Below, piece after piece: positions 9,325 to 20,830 of a stretch of DNA of 38,269 bases. The translations under genes and the position numbers were made by a program. Source of the DNA: Triparma columacea (Eukaryota > Sar > Bolidophyceae > Parmales > Triparmaceae). The notes under the pieces are model-generated. The model was not told the origin of the DNA, did not search any database, and saw nothing but the letters and a program-made list of their open reading frames with translations. How positions within the stretch are numbered: the stretch's first letter is position 1; every line of letters starts with the position of its first letter. Where the stretch lies: NCBI GenBank assembly GCA_030267965.1, contig BRYA01000441.1, forward strand, positions 1-38,269, given 5' to 3'.

Positions 9325-12300
9325 ATGGATGATATTAATGACGACTTTGAATTTGATGATAACTTTGGGTTAGATGTTGATTATGATCATTTCTTAAAAG
9401 GGTTAGAAGAGTATGGTAAGTATTGTATCAAAAGATAATGGACACTATTTTGGGGAAAGCTTCGAGAAGAAGTGGATGAAGTGGAATGTGATACCCTACA
9501 ACCCTAACAATCGACAACCCACCCTCCCTCGCCAACCTTCTACCCCCCTCACCCCCTAACCCCCCCCCCATAGACTCAAAGTACGGTTCCTCAAACATTT
9601 CACTCGACGCTGACGATGCTGATGAGTACCAGCCCCCTACCGACAACCCTCCTTCCGACGATGACTTCGACGATGGTTCCTCCGACTCAATATGCTCCTC
9701 CAACTCCTCCTCAGACGAGGAGGACTCAGACTCCTCAGATGTAGAATTCGTAGTAGTGGAGGAGGGGAAAGTAGGGAGCGCAGAAGGCGCGACTGGGCCC
9801 AGGCCTACGGACCCAGTGACCAACCCTTGGAACAAGCAGGAGAGGAGGCCAATCCAAGTTACGAGAGTTGGAGCAGCCGCAAATGATTCAGGTTCGGGGA
9901 AGGGGGGAAGGGGGGTGGGAGGGAAGGAGAAGAAGGTTAAAGGGAAGAAGGTTAAAGGGAAGAAGAAGAAGAAGACTAAGGGAGTGAAGAATGCAGAGGG
10001 GGGGAAGACGGACAAAGGGGAAGAGGAGAGGAAGAAGAAATCGAAGAAGGTAAGGTGTAGGGGGTGCTGTTCTGAAATGAAGAGATATCCCACAAAATGA
10101 ACAGGATATGCCAGGTGCATTATGTCCCCCTTCCCCACAATTTTCAACTCGAAATGAACATGATATGCTACATCCCCCTTCCCCCCAATTTTCAACTCGT
10201 CCCCCAACACCACAACACCACAACACCACATCCCCGCCCCAATCCCCACAGGCTCGCCTTATGGAGGAAATGCAAAGCCTTCTTGAGGAGGAAGTCGAGT
10301 CCCAATTCAAGAAGGACAATAAAAGCAAGCAGCAAAAGAAGAAAAGGAAAAAATCAAAGAAGTCCCTCACTACTCCCAACATCACCACCACAGCCTCCAC
10401 CTTTCTCCCCTCCTTCCTGTCTTCCACCTCCGTCCCCCCTCCTCCCACATACGACCTGCCCCCCCTCGTTCTAAATCCCCTCCATCCCAAGACGGCCCTC
10501 CGCCCCTACACGAAAAACTACGGCCAGATAGCCCCGACCTATGTGACGGAAGACCAAATAGCGACCTTTCGGAACCTCCTAGCCCAGCACCACCAGCTGC
10601 TCTTGCAGACCTGCGCGGTCGCGGTCAGGAGGGCTGTAGGGAGCGAGAGCAACGGGGGACTGGGGGGAGATAACAAGGCCATTGTTTTGGGCCCTGGGGG
10701 GGAAACTAGGACCGACAAGGAGGCCATCAAGGGAGAGTGCCTTAATGTTGTAGAGTCGAGGTGAGCCCTTCCACTGCCATATGCGCCCGATACCCCCCCC
10801 CCCCCCCTTCTCTTCTCTAACCCCCCTCCGTCCCCTACTCTACCGCCCCTCTCTCTAGCGCCGGGATGATGCAGAAACTGTCCGATTGCCGTGTCGACGC
10901 CATCCGCAACTCCATCGAGTACATGCGCCCCCGCAGCATCCTCCCCCCCACCGCCCCGAGCAGCGCGAAGAAGGCAAAGAAGGACGACGGGGAAGACGAG
11001 GACGACGAGGGGGGAGGACACGGAAGGATGACGAGGGCCAAGTTCAGGAACATGCTAGACGACGTAGCTGAGGACATGGACGCAGGACAGGAGGAGACGA
11101 GCAGGGGAACGGGGGGGGGGCTGCAAGCACAGCAGCAGCAGCAGCAGCAGCAAGGGCCGCAACACACGCAACAGGAATCGCAGACGACGACGACGATAAA
11201 CAACACCCCCATGCCCCCAGAAACCCAGGTTGGGCAAGGGGGAGACTTGACGCCGAGCAACTCCATCCTTTCCGCTTCCAACTGCTCCACTACCGGCACG
11301 AACTTCGGGCGCAATAAGGACGGGCGGACCACAGTCTTCGAGTCCCCCGGCGTCGTCCGAACGAAGCAGATCCTCCGCCTCCTTGACTCCTCAGTTGACG
11401 CCCAGACTGCGAGCATTAAAAAAGACTCCGTCCTTGACACGGGAGACGACGTTGCGGCCATAGACAAGCTTTTAAGCAGGTCGAACGCCCCCTGCAATGG
11501 GGAGGTCCTAATGACGACGGACGTTAGGGGTCTGTTCAACCCAACCGTTCCCCAATCTGACGACGTAGACCTTACCAAATTCACGAAAGGGGAGGACGCA
11601 CTGCTTATGATGGGGCTGGAGAAGTACGGGGAGAAGAACCTGGACATGGTGAGCGCGGAGTTCCTCCCGACTAGGAAGATGGAGATGCTTAACCGCAGGT
11701 ACTCGAGGCTTTTTGTTATGGCGTGCGAGAAGAGGATCAGGGAGGGGGGACCGTTTAGGAGGATTGATAGGGAAGATGCTAAGAGGGAGGGAGGGGACGG
11801 GGGGGGGAGAGGAAACGAAGGAAAGGGAGGGAGGACAGGGAGGGAGATAACCTCGAGCATTACCTCGAGCGTCACAGGCGGCGCTGAGAATTCAGACAAG
11901 GACAACAAGGGGTCGGGAGACGAGGGCCGGGGGTCCGGGGGGGGAGAGAGGATGAACCCTCTCCCCTGGACGATGTCCGAGGACGTCGAGCTCTGGTACT
12001 GCGTCCACGTAAGCGGTCGTGTCTTCGCTGAAATATCCAAGAACGTCATGCCGCACTTTAATAGGTACGACATCAGGAAGAGATTCATGGTGCTGGAGAG
12101 GAGGAGGAACGTAGCGAAGAAGAACGAGAGCTCAATCGAGGGGGAAGATGTTGGGGGGGTAGGAAACGAAGGAGGTAATAAAGGGAAGGGTGAAGCGACG
12201 GTCATCAAGAAACCTTCTTCATCCAAGACGGGCGTGCAAGCCCTGAGGGAAGGGGGGGGGGAAGGGGGGGGACAGAAGACAACGAAGGCAACGAAGGGAG

Positions 12301-13934
12301 GAAGGGACATCAAGAAAAGCGTAGAAATGGCGGGGGAGAAAATAAAAATGGTCATGGAAAAAAGGAAGGGTAAACCAGGTGTACAAAACGTCGTGCCCAT
12401 CGCAATGGGTAGGGAGAAGGCGGTGGGGGGACTACCACACCAAGATATGATGAGGGCGGCGGAAAGGCAGGCCGCGGAAGCGGCGGTTGAGAGGAACTTT
12501 TACGGACAGATGATGAATAACGTTATGAGGAACCCGCAGATTATGATGCAGATGATCATGGTTATGATGGGGGGAGGAGGGATGGGGAATGGCATGGGAG
12601 GGGGGGGAGGGGGGATGAACGGGATGAATGGGATGAATGGGATGAGCGGAATGAATGGGATGAACGGAATGAACGGAATGAACGGAATGAACCCGATGGC
12701 CATGATGATGGCGGGAATGAACAATGGTAACAATAACATTGGGGTCAACAATTTCAACAACGGCAGCGACGGGGGGGGAATGAACCAGAACCAGAACCAA
12801 ATGCAACAAATGATGGCCATGATGATGGCGAACAACGGCAACAACTTCAATTTGGGGCAGCAACAACAGCAGCAGCTGCAGCAGCTTACTCAAGGCCCAA
12901 TCCAGCAGCAAAGCACTGCCCAAGAGAAGGGTCCGACGTCTAACCCTAACCCTGAAACCCTCATGCCCCCACCGAGATCCCGAGCCAACAGCATTGACCT
13001 CCTCGCACCAGCGTCTGACAAGACACCTACCGCTACGGCGCAGACGACGGGTGCCAAGGGGAAGAAGAAGAGGAAGGCGACTAAGGAACCGGCGGATGCC
13101 AAGAACGCGAAGGGCGCGAAGGGCGCGAAGAGCGCGAAGAAGAAGCCCAAGGTGAAGGCGGGTTCAAATTCGACAGGAAAGGGAGGGGCGAAGGGGGGAC
13201 CTTCAGGTAAAGAAAGAGCGCCCCCCTCCCTTCCTCCAACCCCCGGCCCAATGGCGAACTCCGAAGCCTCCCTCATGGACTACTCTCCCTCCCTCTTCGT
13301 GGGCCTACCCTCAGCATCGTCAATGTCAGGCAGCGATCTGGCCCAATCTTTCATGAACCTGGACGCTGAGAATAGCATAATGGCACTGTCGGGAAGTAAC
13401 AACAACAACAACAACAACAACAACGCAAATGGTAGGAGGAACGGTGGGGAGGCAGGGAAGGGGATATCAACGGGAGCGGAGTACTTACCTGGGAAGAACC
13501 TCCTCGGGCAGGTACTTGATAACGCAAACAGGTCGAACAGCAACAGCAACAACGACGCCTCGAACGGGAGGGGCGGGCGGGGGGGGGAGTCTAACGGCAG
13601 CTGGGGAGGGCTGGAGAACTTCGATGAACAAAACATTGAGTTCTCAAGGCTTGAGTTCTCAGAGACCACACAGGCGGCCTTTGCGGACGGGGCGAACGCA
13701 AGCGGGAGGGGGTCGAGGAGCGGTTGCGCCCCGGATGGGAGCCTGCCGTCGTCCATACTGAACAGCCCGGGGCTAGTGATGACGCCGGGGGGGAGCTTGG
13801 GAAGGAGGGAGACACTGAGCGATGAGATGGCGAACGACGCGGTCAACGGACTCAGGTCACTTAGCACACCGAAGAAAAAGGGGAAGAGGAGCCTATTCGA
13901 CAACGTTGTCAAGAGCGGGACGAAGAAAAAATAG
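9325..13934 (+). CDS. GON4-like nuclear protein with two SANT/Myb domains
   Basis: Four exons (9325-9415, 9574-10049, 10252-10760, 10859-13934), with phases 1, 0 and 2 matching throughout; 1383 aa. An acidic start (MDDINDDFEFDD) leads into a Ser/Asp-rich region and a Lys-rich block. The segment TFRNLLAQHHQLLLQ resembles the Q-L-x-x-H-x-Q-L-L-x-Q motif of GON4L proteins. SANT 1 is at about residues 600-644 (FTKGEDALLMMGLEKYGEKN, LNRRYSRLF), SANT 2 at about 729-773 (PWTMSEDVELWYCV). GON4-like proteins are chromatin-linked transcription regulators. Low-complexity tracts: poly-Q near 450, Met/Asn/Gly repeats (GMNGMNGMN) around 940-990, Lys/Ala/Gly repeats, and poly-N. The 3' intron carries an 18-C run before its acceptor. 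The large open frames on the opposite strand (e.g. 10835-12400) are shadows. Confidence 0.85.
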
Positions 13935-14009
13935 GCATATGTACATTTGTTATTGAAAACAACCCTTTGTGTTTTCTCTCTTCTCAATTTTCAATTTGTT
14001 CAGATTGAC

Positions 14010-15742
14010 ATGCAATCAAGATCGTCAAAAAATGGCGCCAAAGCGTCAGAGACTCTGTATCGTCAGACGGTTGACATGGAGCGGAAGCTCGGGTAAGTCT
14101 AACCCCACTCCTTCTTCAATTTCATAACCCCTCCCCTCGCCCTTCGAAAACTGCCAGCACTCACCATTCACCCTCCCCCCTCTTTCCCTTGTCCACAACC
14201 CCCCCTCATTCCATCAGGCAACTTAAGAACCGAATGGAAGTTGAGAATGAACAGAGGCGCATCCTCGCATCCAAAAAGGAGACCACCGGCTCGTACTGGA
14301 GGTCTGGCAACCAAAAACTTGGAGGTGTGCGTACCTACCAGAAGGATGTCAAGGCTAAACACGCGAACGTTAGGTGAGCTTCTTTTCGTTTCTTCCCGCG
14401 CGTCTGTGATTCCGCCCCCCTTTGCCAACCCCTCATCTAACCTCGCCCCCCCCTCCCCCCACCTTTCCACCCAAGGCCCCGTCCCAAGCAGAAAGCGGGC
14501 GCGGTTGCGAAACACGATTTCACCACGAAGAATGTCAGCGACTGGGTCATGGCCGACAGCCTGTCCTGGCTCACGTCCCTGGGGCTTGCTAGTTATGGTA
14601 ATAAGTTCGCTGAGAATGAAATCTTTGGCGACATCCTTCTTGACCTTGGCCTAGACGACCTTGACTACATGGGCATCAAGGTGCTCGCGCATAGGAAGAA
14701 GCTTTTGAAGGGCATCGAGGAGCTCAAGAGGAACGGCAAGGGCTCCACAAATGCCCCCCCCCCTCCCCCAGCTGATAGCTCCGCAGGGCTCAACGTTGGT
14801 AGTGAGGCCAGGGCCCCAGAGGAGAAGAAGAAGCAGCACTGGAGCGACGTCAAGCCCATCAGTGAGAACGTCGTGAAGGAGCCTGCCGCCGGGTCCGACG
14901 TGTACGACGAGGCCGCCGAGGCCGCTGCGTTCAGGGCCGCGGTGGCCGACTGGAGGAGCGGGGGCGTAGCCAAGTCAGGCCCGGGGAAGGAGAACCCTGG
15001 GGAGAAGGTCTTGGCCGTCAAGGCGAGCCCCGCGAAACCCAAGTTCAGCTTCGCGTCTATAGCCGACGACAGCGGAGCCTCGAGCGGTTGGAGCAACCCT
15101 TTTGCAACCTCCGCAGACACGCCTGAGGAGTCAAAGGCTCCGGAGGTTGGAGGAGCTTTGCTTGACGGTACGTACGACGAGGCTGCCGAGGCAGCGGCTT
15201 TCAAGCGCGCCGTCGAAGAGTGGAGGAACCCGGGGGCGGCAAGGGCGACGAAGAAGAGCAACAATGACGACAATGAGGAGGGGACGGGGACGGACTATGA
15301 CGACCTCTCGAAGTCGTCGCAGGTCGCGCAGTCGCTGGCGGAAAAGATGGAGGCGGACTTCAAGAAGAAGAAGCAGGAACTCGTCGAAAGGAGGGAGGCG
15401 GCTGAAGTCGCCATGAAGGAGAGGCTTGCCCAGAAGGAGAAGGAGCTGAACGAAATGTACGCAAACAAGGAGAACGAGCTCGGAGAGCTTGACGGTTGGG
15501 GCCAGGCGGAGGAGAAGGACGGGGAGAGTAAGGAGGGCGAGGGTAAGGAGGGGGATGACGAGCTCAAGGGGGGGTTCGAAGAGGAGGAGGTGAGCGCTCT
15601 GGCTCAGGACCTCTCGCACCTGTCGCCGAGCAAGGACGTAGGGGTGGAGGTGCTGGAGACGGAAGTTTACAGCCCGGACGCGAAGGAGGAGGGGGGCTTC
15701 GAGGTGGAAGAGCCTGATTCTAGCGACGACGAGGCCAAGTAG
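14010..15742 (+). CDS. SAM-domain coiled-coil protein
   Basis: Three exons (14010-14092, 14218-14373, 14476-15742), all joined in phase 2, 501 aa. The ATG lies only 75 nt after the stop of the GON4-like gene. Residues 20-60 form a charged helix (ERKLGQLKNRMEVENEQ). A SAM domain spans about 101-167 (WLTSLGLASYGNKFAENEI, DLDYMGIKVLAHRKKLLKGI), a protein-protein or RNA interaction fold. Two copies of an unusual motif follow, at about 223-240 and 313-330 (YDEAAEAAAF..AV..WR). A Lys/Glu-rich coiled coil lies at about 359-419 and the tail is acidic. The combination could suit a cytoskeletal or ciliary scaffold, but that is a guess; I do not recognise a named family. Confidence 0.8.
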
Positions 15743-15772
15743 TGTGGTTGGGGAGGCAATTCTAAAACAATC

Positions 15773-15930
15773 AGAACTCATGAAAAACAACAACAAATAT
15801 CGTACTTTACGACGAAATTCTTTCGAGCATCCTCAATATCTCTCCCTCCCTAGAACTCATGAAAAACAACAACAAAGCAAATAACGTGCTTACGACGAAA
15901 TTCTTTCGAGCATCCTCAATATCTCTCCCT
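15773..15930 (-). repeat. 79-nt tandem duplication at the 3' end of the hydrolase gene
   Basis: Two adjacent copies, starting near 15773 and 15852, share GAACTCATGAAAAACAACAAC and CGACGAAATTCTTTCGAGC. The upstream copy (in genomic order) lies in the 3' flank of the minus-strand hydrolase. The other includes its last codons (LERISS and stop). The C-terminal coding end has thus been copied into its own 3' untranslated region, between two convergent genes. Confidence 0.85.
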
Positions 15931-18700
15931 GGGCGTGGTCGTCCATGAGGAAGTCCCCGTGGTCGAACTTCTTGAGCGTGCAGCACGCGAGTATCTTCCT
16001 TCCTTCTCCTTCGCTCTGGGAGGAGCAGGCGTTCGTCTCGAAGGAGGCGAGGGAGTCCAGGGAGCTCGTCCTCCTGTGCCTCCCTTGTACGAACGACGTC
16101 CTCCTGTCGTCGGCGCTGTCCAAGTTGCTCAGGAATTCTACGAGGTCGCTCTTCCTGCCCTTTGGCACCTCCTTCCCTCTCCTCTTGATCTCCTCCTTCA
16201 GCTTAACGACCGTGAGCAGCTCATACGGGCTGCCACCCACCTCCTTCTTTCCCCCCCCTCCCCTCTCTCCCTCCCCCCCTCCCAATTTGTCGAAAAACCC
16301 CTCCCAGTCGTCCGAGTTTCCCACCTTCCCCCCCTCCTTCTCCACATAGTCGCTGACCTTCCGGCTCGGGACCAGGCAGTCCTCCTCGCTGAGGAAAACG
16401 GCCGCCCCGCAAAAGAGCTCGGGGACGAACAGGGCGACCCTGCTCCAGGGGAAGGCGCGCTGGAGGGTGAAGTGGACCATGAGGTCCGTGCGGATCAGGT
16501 AACTCACGTCGCCGGGGTTGGCGCGCTGGTAAATGAACTGACGGGTGAGGTGGGAGTGGTGGAGGCAGAAGCAGATTGGATCGATGAAGATAAGGCTGGT
16601 GGGAGGGGGGGAGGAGTTGGGAGCGGAGGGTAGGGGAGTGGGGACAGTAAGTAATAATTTGCGCGTATATATATATATATCTGCCCCTACTCGCTCCCCA
16701 TTCTCACCTCCCCACGAACTCTGGTGATATCTTGGCCATGTAGCTCAGCCAGCTGGTCCCGTACGAGTGTCCCATAAAGTCCGCCTTGATAAAACCGTGT
16801 GAGCTCAGCATGGCGCTCAGCGTAGACGCCACCATCGCCCCGTTCTTTATCGCCCCCGGGGTCTGCCAGAACCTGAAGGCGTTCACGCACGACACCTCGG
16901 GGAGGAATATAGTGCGGCCGGTTGCAACCATCTTGTCGATGAAGGAGATGTACGCCACGAGCCCGATGCCAATGCCGTGGACAAACACCAGGGGGACTGA
17001 GGTACTGGAAAAGGAAGCTGAGGTACTGGAGAAGGAAGACACGGAGGAAGCGTCGAGGGCGGAGGGTATCCTTACCCAGTAGCCGACGTCTCCTACCCTG
17101 CCCCTTTTAAAGCCCCTCTTCCTTAAAAGGACCCTAGTAACACCCTCAGTAAGACCCAGCATGAGGAGGTGAGAGAAAAGCGGGTAGTCGCATATGTCGA
17201 ACAGCGGGTCCGCGCTGTACTTCGCGTACCTCATCGGCGGTAAAGCCTTGATCGGGCTGAGTTTCTGCCCCAGCGCCGAGAGGCCGTGGAAGGCGGACTT
17301 GGCCTCGGCCTCGAGGTGGCCGACCTGGGCGTGGAGGGAGCTGATCTGACGCATTACGTGGCACATTTGACGGCTGCTTATGCTGGCCTCGTGGGCGCGC
17401 ATGTTCTGGAGGAGACTCTTGAAAGCGGTGAGCTTTCGAGAGAGTTTCCTGCTTCTGTCGGCAACTCCAAAAACCCTAGTCCTATAATCTTGGTTACGAA
17501 GCATTTCAACCCCTTTAAAAACCGTCCTCCCCGTCCTTCCCACCGCGCTCCCAACCGCTCTTTTAAATCCCTCCGCAACCTCCATAGCGTTCCCCACGTT
17601 CCTGTCCGTGCTTTCCTTAAGCGATCTAACAATCTTATCAACCGTTCCCCCCCTCGTTACCAGGGCAGCGTAGCTGTCGCTGTAAACGGACTGGAGGACT
17701 TCGACGGCGTGGCCCGCGCCAACGTTGGTTAGGCCGGCGAGCCGGCTACGGGACCTAACCTGACGTGCGAACTCAGCCCAGAGACGGCTGAAGATATTAC
17801 CGGACGTTTTGGGACTGGGGAAACTGAAGGTACCTGGTTCGAGGCCACGGGAGTTCGATATGTCGGACTCTATAGATAGTACAAAGGACTTGAGCTGAAG
17901 GATCTCCGGTGGTGTTAGGTGCTCCTGGTTCCGCCCCTCGAAAAGGCTCCAGCTCGTCCAGTCCAGCACGTCGTATCTGGAGATCTCGTCGAGGGGAACG
18001 TCAAAGAACCATCCTCTGATGAAACCCTCCATGTCGGGGGTGGAGGATCTTATCCTAGAGAAGAGCTCGTCCCTTTCGGGGGCTGACATCATTGGGGCCG
18101 CTCCTAGGGACATCTGAAGAGGGTCGAAGGACTCAAGCCATCGCTTCTTTAGCTTGAGGAGGAACCAGAACACGATCTCCACCACGGCCCAAATGTGGTA
18201 GGCCTGGGGGACGGTGGAGATGAAGGTTCGGAGGAGGGTGAGGAGGGGGTGGGTGAAGGAGTAGGTAGTGGAGAGGAGGGTTAGGAAGAAGTTCAGGAGG
18301 AATGTTGTTAGGTAGAGGTGCGCGATAGGGACGGTGAAGTTCACGAGGGTTACTATTATGCCCAGCTTGGGGGAGATAGGGTGGGGTGGAGGTGGGGGTG
18401 AGGGGGGTGAGGAGATGTAGATACAATACAATAGGTGTATGATTATTCCGTTTGTCTTCTCTGTCTTTCTCAGTATTCTGCTTGATACTTTGCTCTTCAC
18501 TCTGCTTCTCACTCTGCTCGATACTCTGCTCGATGCTTGCTCACCTTTGTTAGCCGTGTAGAGTGTGGTATGTATGGTATGTCATGTGTATCTAATTTGA
18601 CGGTTTCTCCTGCATATTTATAGCGCGAATGAGAGAGAATTAGTCCTTTGTAATTGAACACCCTCCGATACTCATTTATAAATCCCTTTAATGTACGCAT
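15890..18700 (-). CDS. Membrane alpha/beta hydrolase with an inserted SAP domain
   Basis: Model: 18545-18700, 16708-18365, 15890-16595; 839 aa, phases 0 and 2 agree. The N-terminal part has hydrophobic segments (LGIIVTLVNFTVPIAHLYL and LLNFFLTLLS) and then WLESFDPLQ, so it is likely anchored in a membrane. Hydrolase features: oxyanion loop FVHGIGIG (His515-Gly516), nucleophile elbow GHSYG (Ser586), conserved-looking FIDPICF after the second splice, likely acid Asp677 (LSEEDCLVP) and catalytic His817 (FDHGDFL). Between Asp and His sits a SAP-like helix pair (729-763: LLTVVKLKEEIKRRG..PKGRKSDL), a fold normally used for nucleic-acid binding. Probable lipid or ester hydrolase; substrate unknown. 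The first exon and start are less certain than the rest, because the long exon also reads open upstream of 18365 without an ATG. Confidence 0.75.
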
Positions 18701-19116
18701 AAATCCTTTCGATAACTGGAAGTACACCTCCTTCGAATAACAAAATAGACTACATTGACTTACGTGATAGATACGATGGACTGTTCATGCTGCAATTCGA
18801 CACTTTTCCCACTGCTCAGCTTGTTTTGAGATAGATGATTTGGGCATTATTTGCCAAGAAAGCTGTATTATATCCTGTATTTAAGGCTTTAGATACTCTT
18901 TACGACCGTCCAAACTCCTCACAATACCAACAACGATAATAATACCTACACCATATCCAAACACATTGTACAGTGCTACAATTTGGTCCCCATCAAAACT
19001 ACATCGTCGAAATCCCTAATTTTAAATCTCCTCCTCTCCATCTAAACATTCACGCCATACCTTAGCTCGAGCGCTGTCAGTACTATTACTTTCGTCCTTC
19101 CCAAATCCTTCCCAAA
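18701..19116. promoter_or_regulatory. Divergent intergenic region, hydrolase / first LRR gene
   Basis: AT-rich 416 nt between two head-to-head genes; no coding potential seen. The half next to the LRR gene (about 18925-19116) is copied upstream of the second LRR gene (20625-20830). Shared blocks include ACGATAATAATACCTACACC and the pyrimidine-rich CCTTCCCAAATCC just before the ATG. The copied part is the likely promoter and 5'UTR. Confidence 0.6.
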
Positions 19117-20391
19117 ATGCCCAAATCAGCAGTATACTCTGGCATAGAGAGCTTCCGTGATGATCATGATCTCACAGAGGTGACTTTTGCAAAGGGAGTG
19201 ACAACGATTGGCGAACACGCCTTCAACGGGTGCTCCTCCCTCACGGCCATCACAATCCCAGAAGGAGTAACGACGATTGGCGAATACGCCTTCTTCGAAT
19301 GCTCCTCCCTCGCAGCCATCACAATCCCGGACTCAGTGACGACGATTGAATTTGGCACCTTCAGGGAATGCTCCTCCCTCGCATCCATCACAATCCCGGA
19401 CTCGGTGACGATGATTGGCAATTACGCCTTCGCGAGTTGCTCCTCCCTCACGGCCATCACAATCCCAGAGGCATTGATGTCGATTGGCCATTACGCCTTT
19501 CAAGGATGCTCCTCCCTCACGGCCATCCCAATCCCAGAAGGAGTGACGACGATTGGTGAATGCGCCTTCTACGGATGCTCTTCCCTCGCAGCCATCACAA
19601 TCCCGGACACAGTGACAACGATAAGCGATGGCGCCTTCATGGGTTGCTCCTCCCTCGCAGACATCACAATCGCGGACACAGTGACGTCGATTGGCGATAA
19701 CGCCTTCTGGGAATGCTCCACCCTCGCAGCCATCACAATCCCGGACGGAGTGACGACAATTGGCGGTTACGCCTTCTATGGATGCTCCTCCCTCACAGCC
19801 ATCACAATCCCGGACACAGTGACGTCGATTGGCTATAACACCTTCTGTGGATGCTCCTCCCTCGCAGCCATCATAATCCCGGGCGGAGTGACGACGATTC
19901 ACGATAACGCCTTCTACGGATGCTCCTCCCTCGCATCCATCACAATCCCGGACGGAGTGACGACGATTGGCGGTGGCGCCTTCTACGAATGCTCCTCTCT
20001 CGCAGCCATCAAAATCCCGAGCTCTGTGACCACGATTGGTGAATGCGCCTTCTACGGATGCTCCTCCCTGATGAGACTCAGTTTATCTCCTGCCGTCTTC
20101 GTCGGTATAAACTGCTTCTCAAACTGCACTGCCCTAATCTCTGCAGCTGGCGATCAAAATATGCCGACTGTAAAGGCCCTTCTCAATTCTAGATGGCACC
20201 GCATACTTGAACGCGTCGCCGTTCTATCATGCCTCAAGACACCCTGGAATGACGACATGGAGAACCAGCCTGGATCTGATAAACTGAAGCAGGAGCACAT
20301 CGACGGAGATGAAGTGGTCGCGCTTCAGGGGACTAAGGCACGCAAGATGCTCCCGAAGGTTATGTGGAGAATTATTCTGGAATTTCTGTAA
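19117..20391 (+). CDS. Treponema-type (BspA-like) leucine-rich repeat protein 1
   Basis: Intronless, 424 aa, ATG MPKSAVYSGIESF. Contains 13 units of 23 residues with the LRR_5/TpLRR consensus C-S-S-L-x-x-I-T-I-P-x-x-V-T-x-I-G-x-x-A-F. After these come a partial capping unit (LSLSPAVFVGINCFSNC) and a conserved C-terminal region (TVKALLNSRWHRILERVAVL ... VVALQGTKARK.LP..MWR.ILEFL). Such repeats form a curved solenoid used for protein binding; in other organisms they occur on surface proteins. No signal peptide or membrane segment is seen here, so a cytosolic or nuclear role is likelier. The C-terminal part shared with 20831-22021 may be the functional module. Long open frames on the opposite strand arise from the 69-nt repeat and are not genes. 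Confidence 0.9.
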   Translation: MPKSAVYSGIESFRDDHDLTEVTFAKGVTTIGEHAFNGCSSLTAITIPEGVTTIGEYAFFECSSLAAITIPDSVTTIEFGTFRECSSLASITIPDSVTMIGNYAFASCSSLTAITIPEALMSIGHYAFQGCSSLTAIPIPEGVTTIGECAFYGCSSLAAITIPDTVTTISDGAFMGCSSLADITIADTVTSIGDNAFWECSTLAAITIPDGVTTIGGYAFYGCSSLTAITIPDTVTSIGYNTFCGCSSLAAIIIPGGVTTIHDNAFYGCSSLASITIPDGVTTIGGGAFYECSSLAAIKIPSSVTTIGECAFYGCSSLMRLSLSPAVFVGINCFSNCTALISAAGDQNMPTVKALLNSRWHRILERVAVLSCLKTPWNDDMENQPGSDKLKQEHIDGDEVVALQGTKARKMLPKVMWRIILEFL

Positions 20392-20830
20392 CTCTTAAAT
20401 CAATTTGAACAATGTAGGCAAGAAAAGTGTCATAGTCTTTAGCTCTTTTCAGAAGTGACATGTTCATGCTGCTCCCTGAGCTATTTTAGAGTAGCTCTTA
20501 CAAATAGAGGGAAAATGAGGAAAACCGAGGCTTGGTGGGAGATTTGGGCAGAATTTGGCAAGAAAACTGGCAAGAAAACTGTATTATACACTTTAGCTAC
20601 GTTTCACAACCAACCTAACTCTTCACAATACCAATAACGATAATAATACCTACACCATAATCAAACATACTACAGACTTTAGCTAAATTTGGTCCAAAAA
20701 ACTACATCGCCAAAATACATAACTTTCATTCTCGTCCTCTCCATCTAAGCATTCACGCTATACCCTAGTTATCGTGTTATCAGGACTTACTCTTTCATCC
20801 TTCCCAAATCCTTCCCAAATCCTTCCAAAA
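20392..20830 (+). promoter_or_regulatory. Duplicated upstream region of the second LRR gene
   Basis: No gene seen. 20500-20830 resembles 18830-19116 upstream of the first LRR gene, at lower identity farther from the ATG. The tandem duplication therefore took in the promoter together with the coding region. Confidence 0.65.

Noticed and set aside
10835..12400. 521-codon open frame on the minus strand
   Set aside because: It is antisense to the GON4-like gene, has no recognisable domain and is full of Pro/Ser/Leu runs expected from reverse reading of GC-rich Gly/Lys codons.
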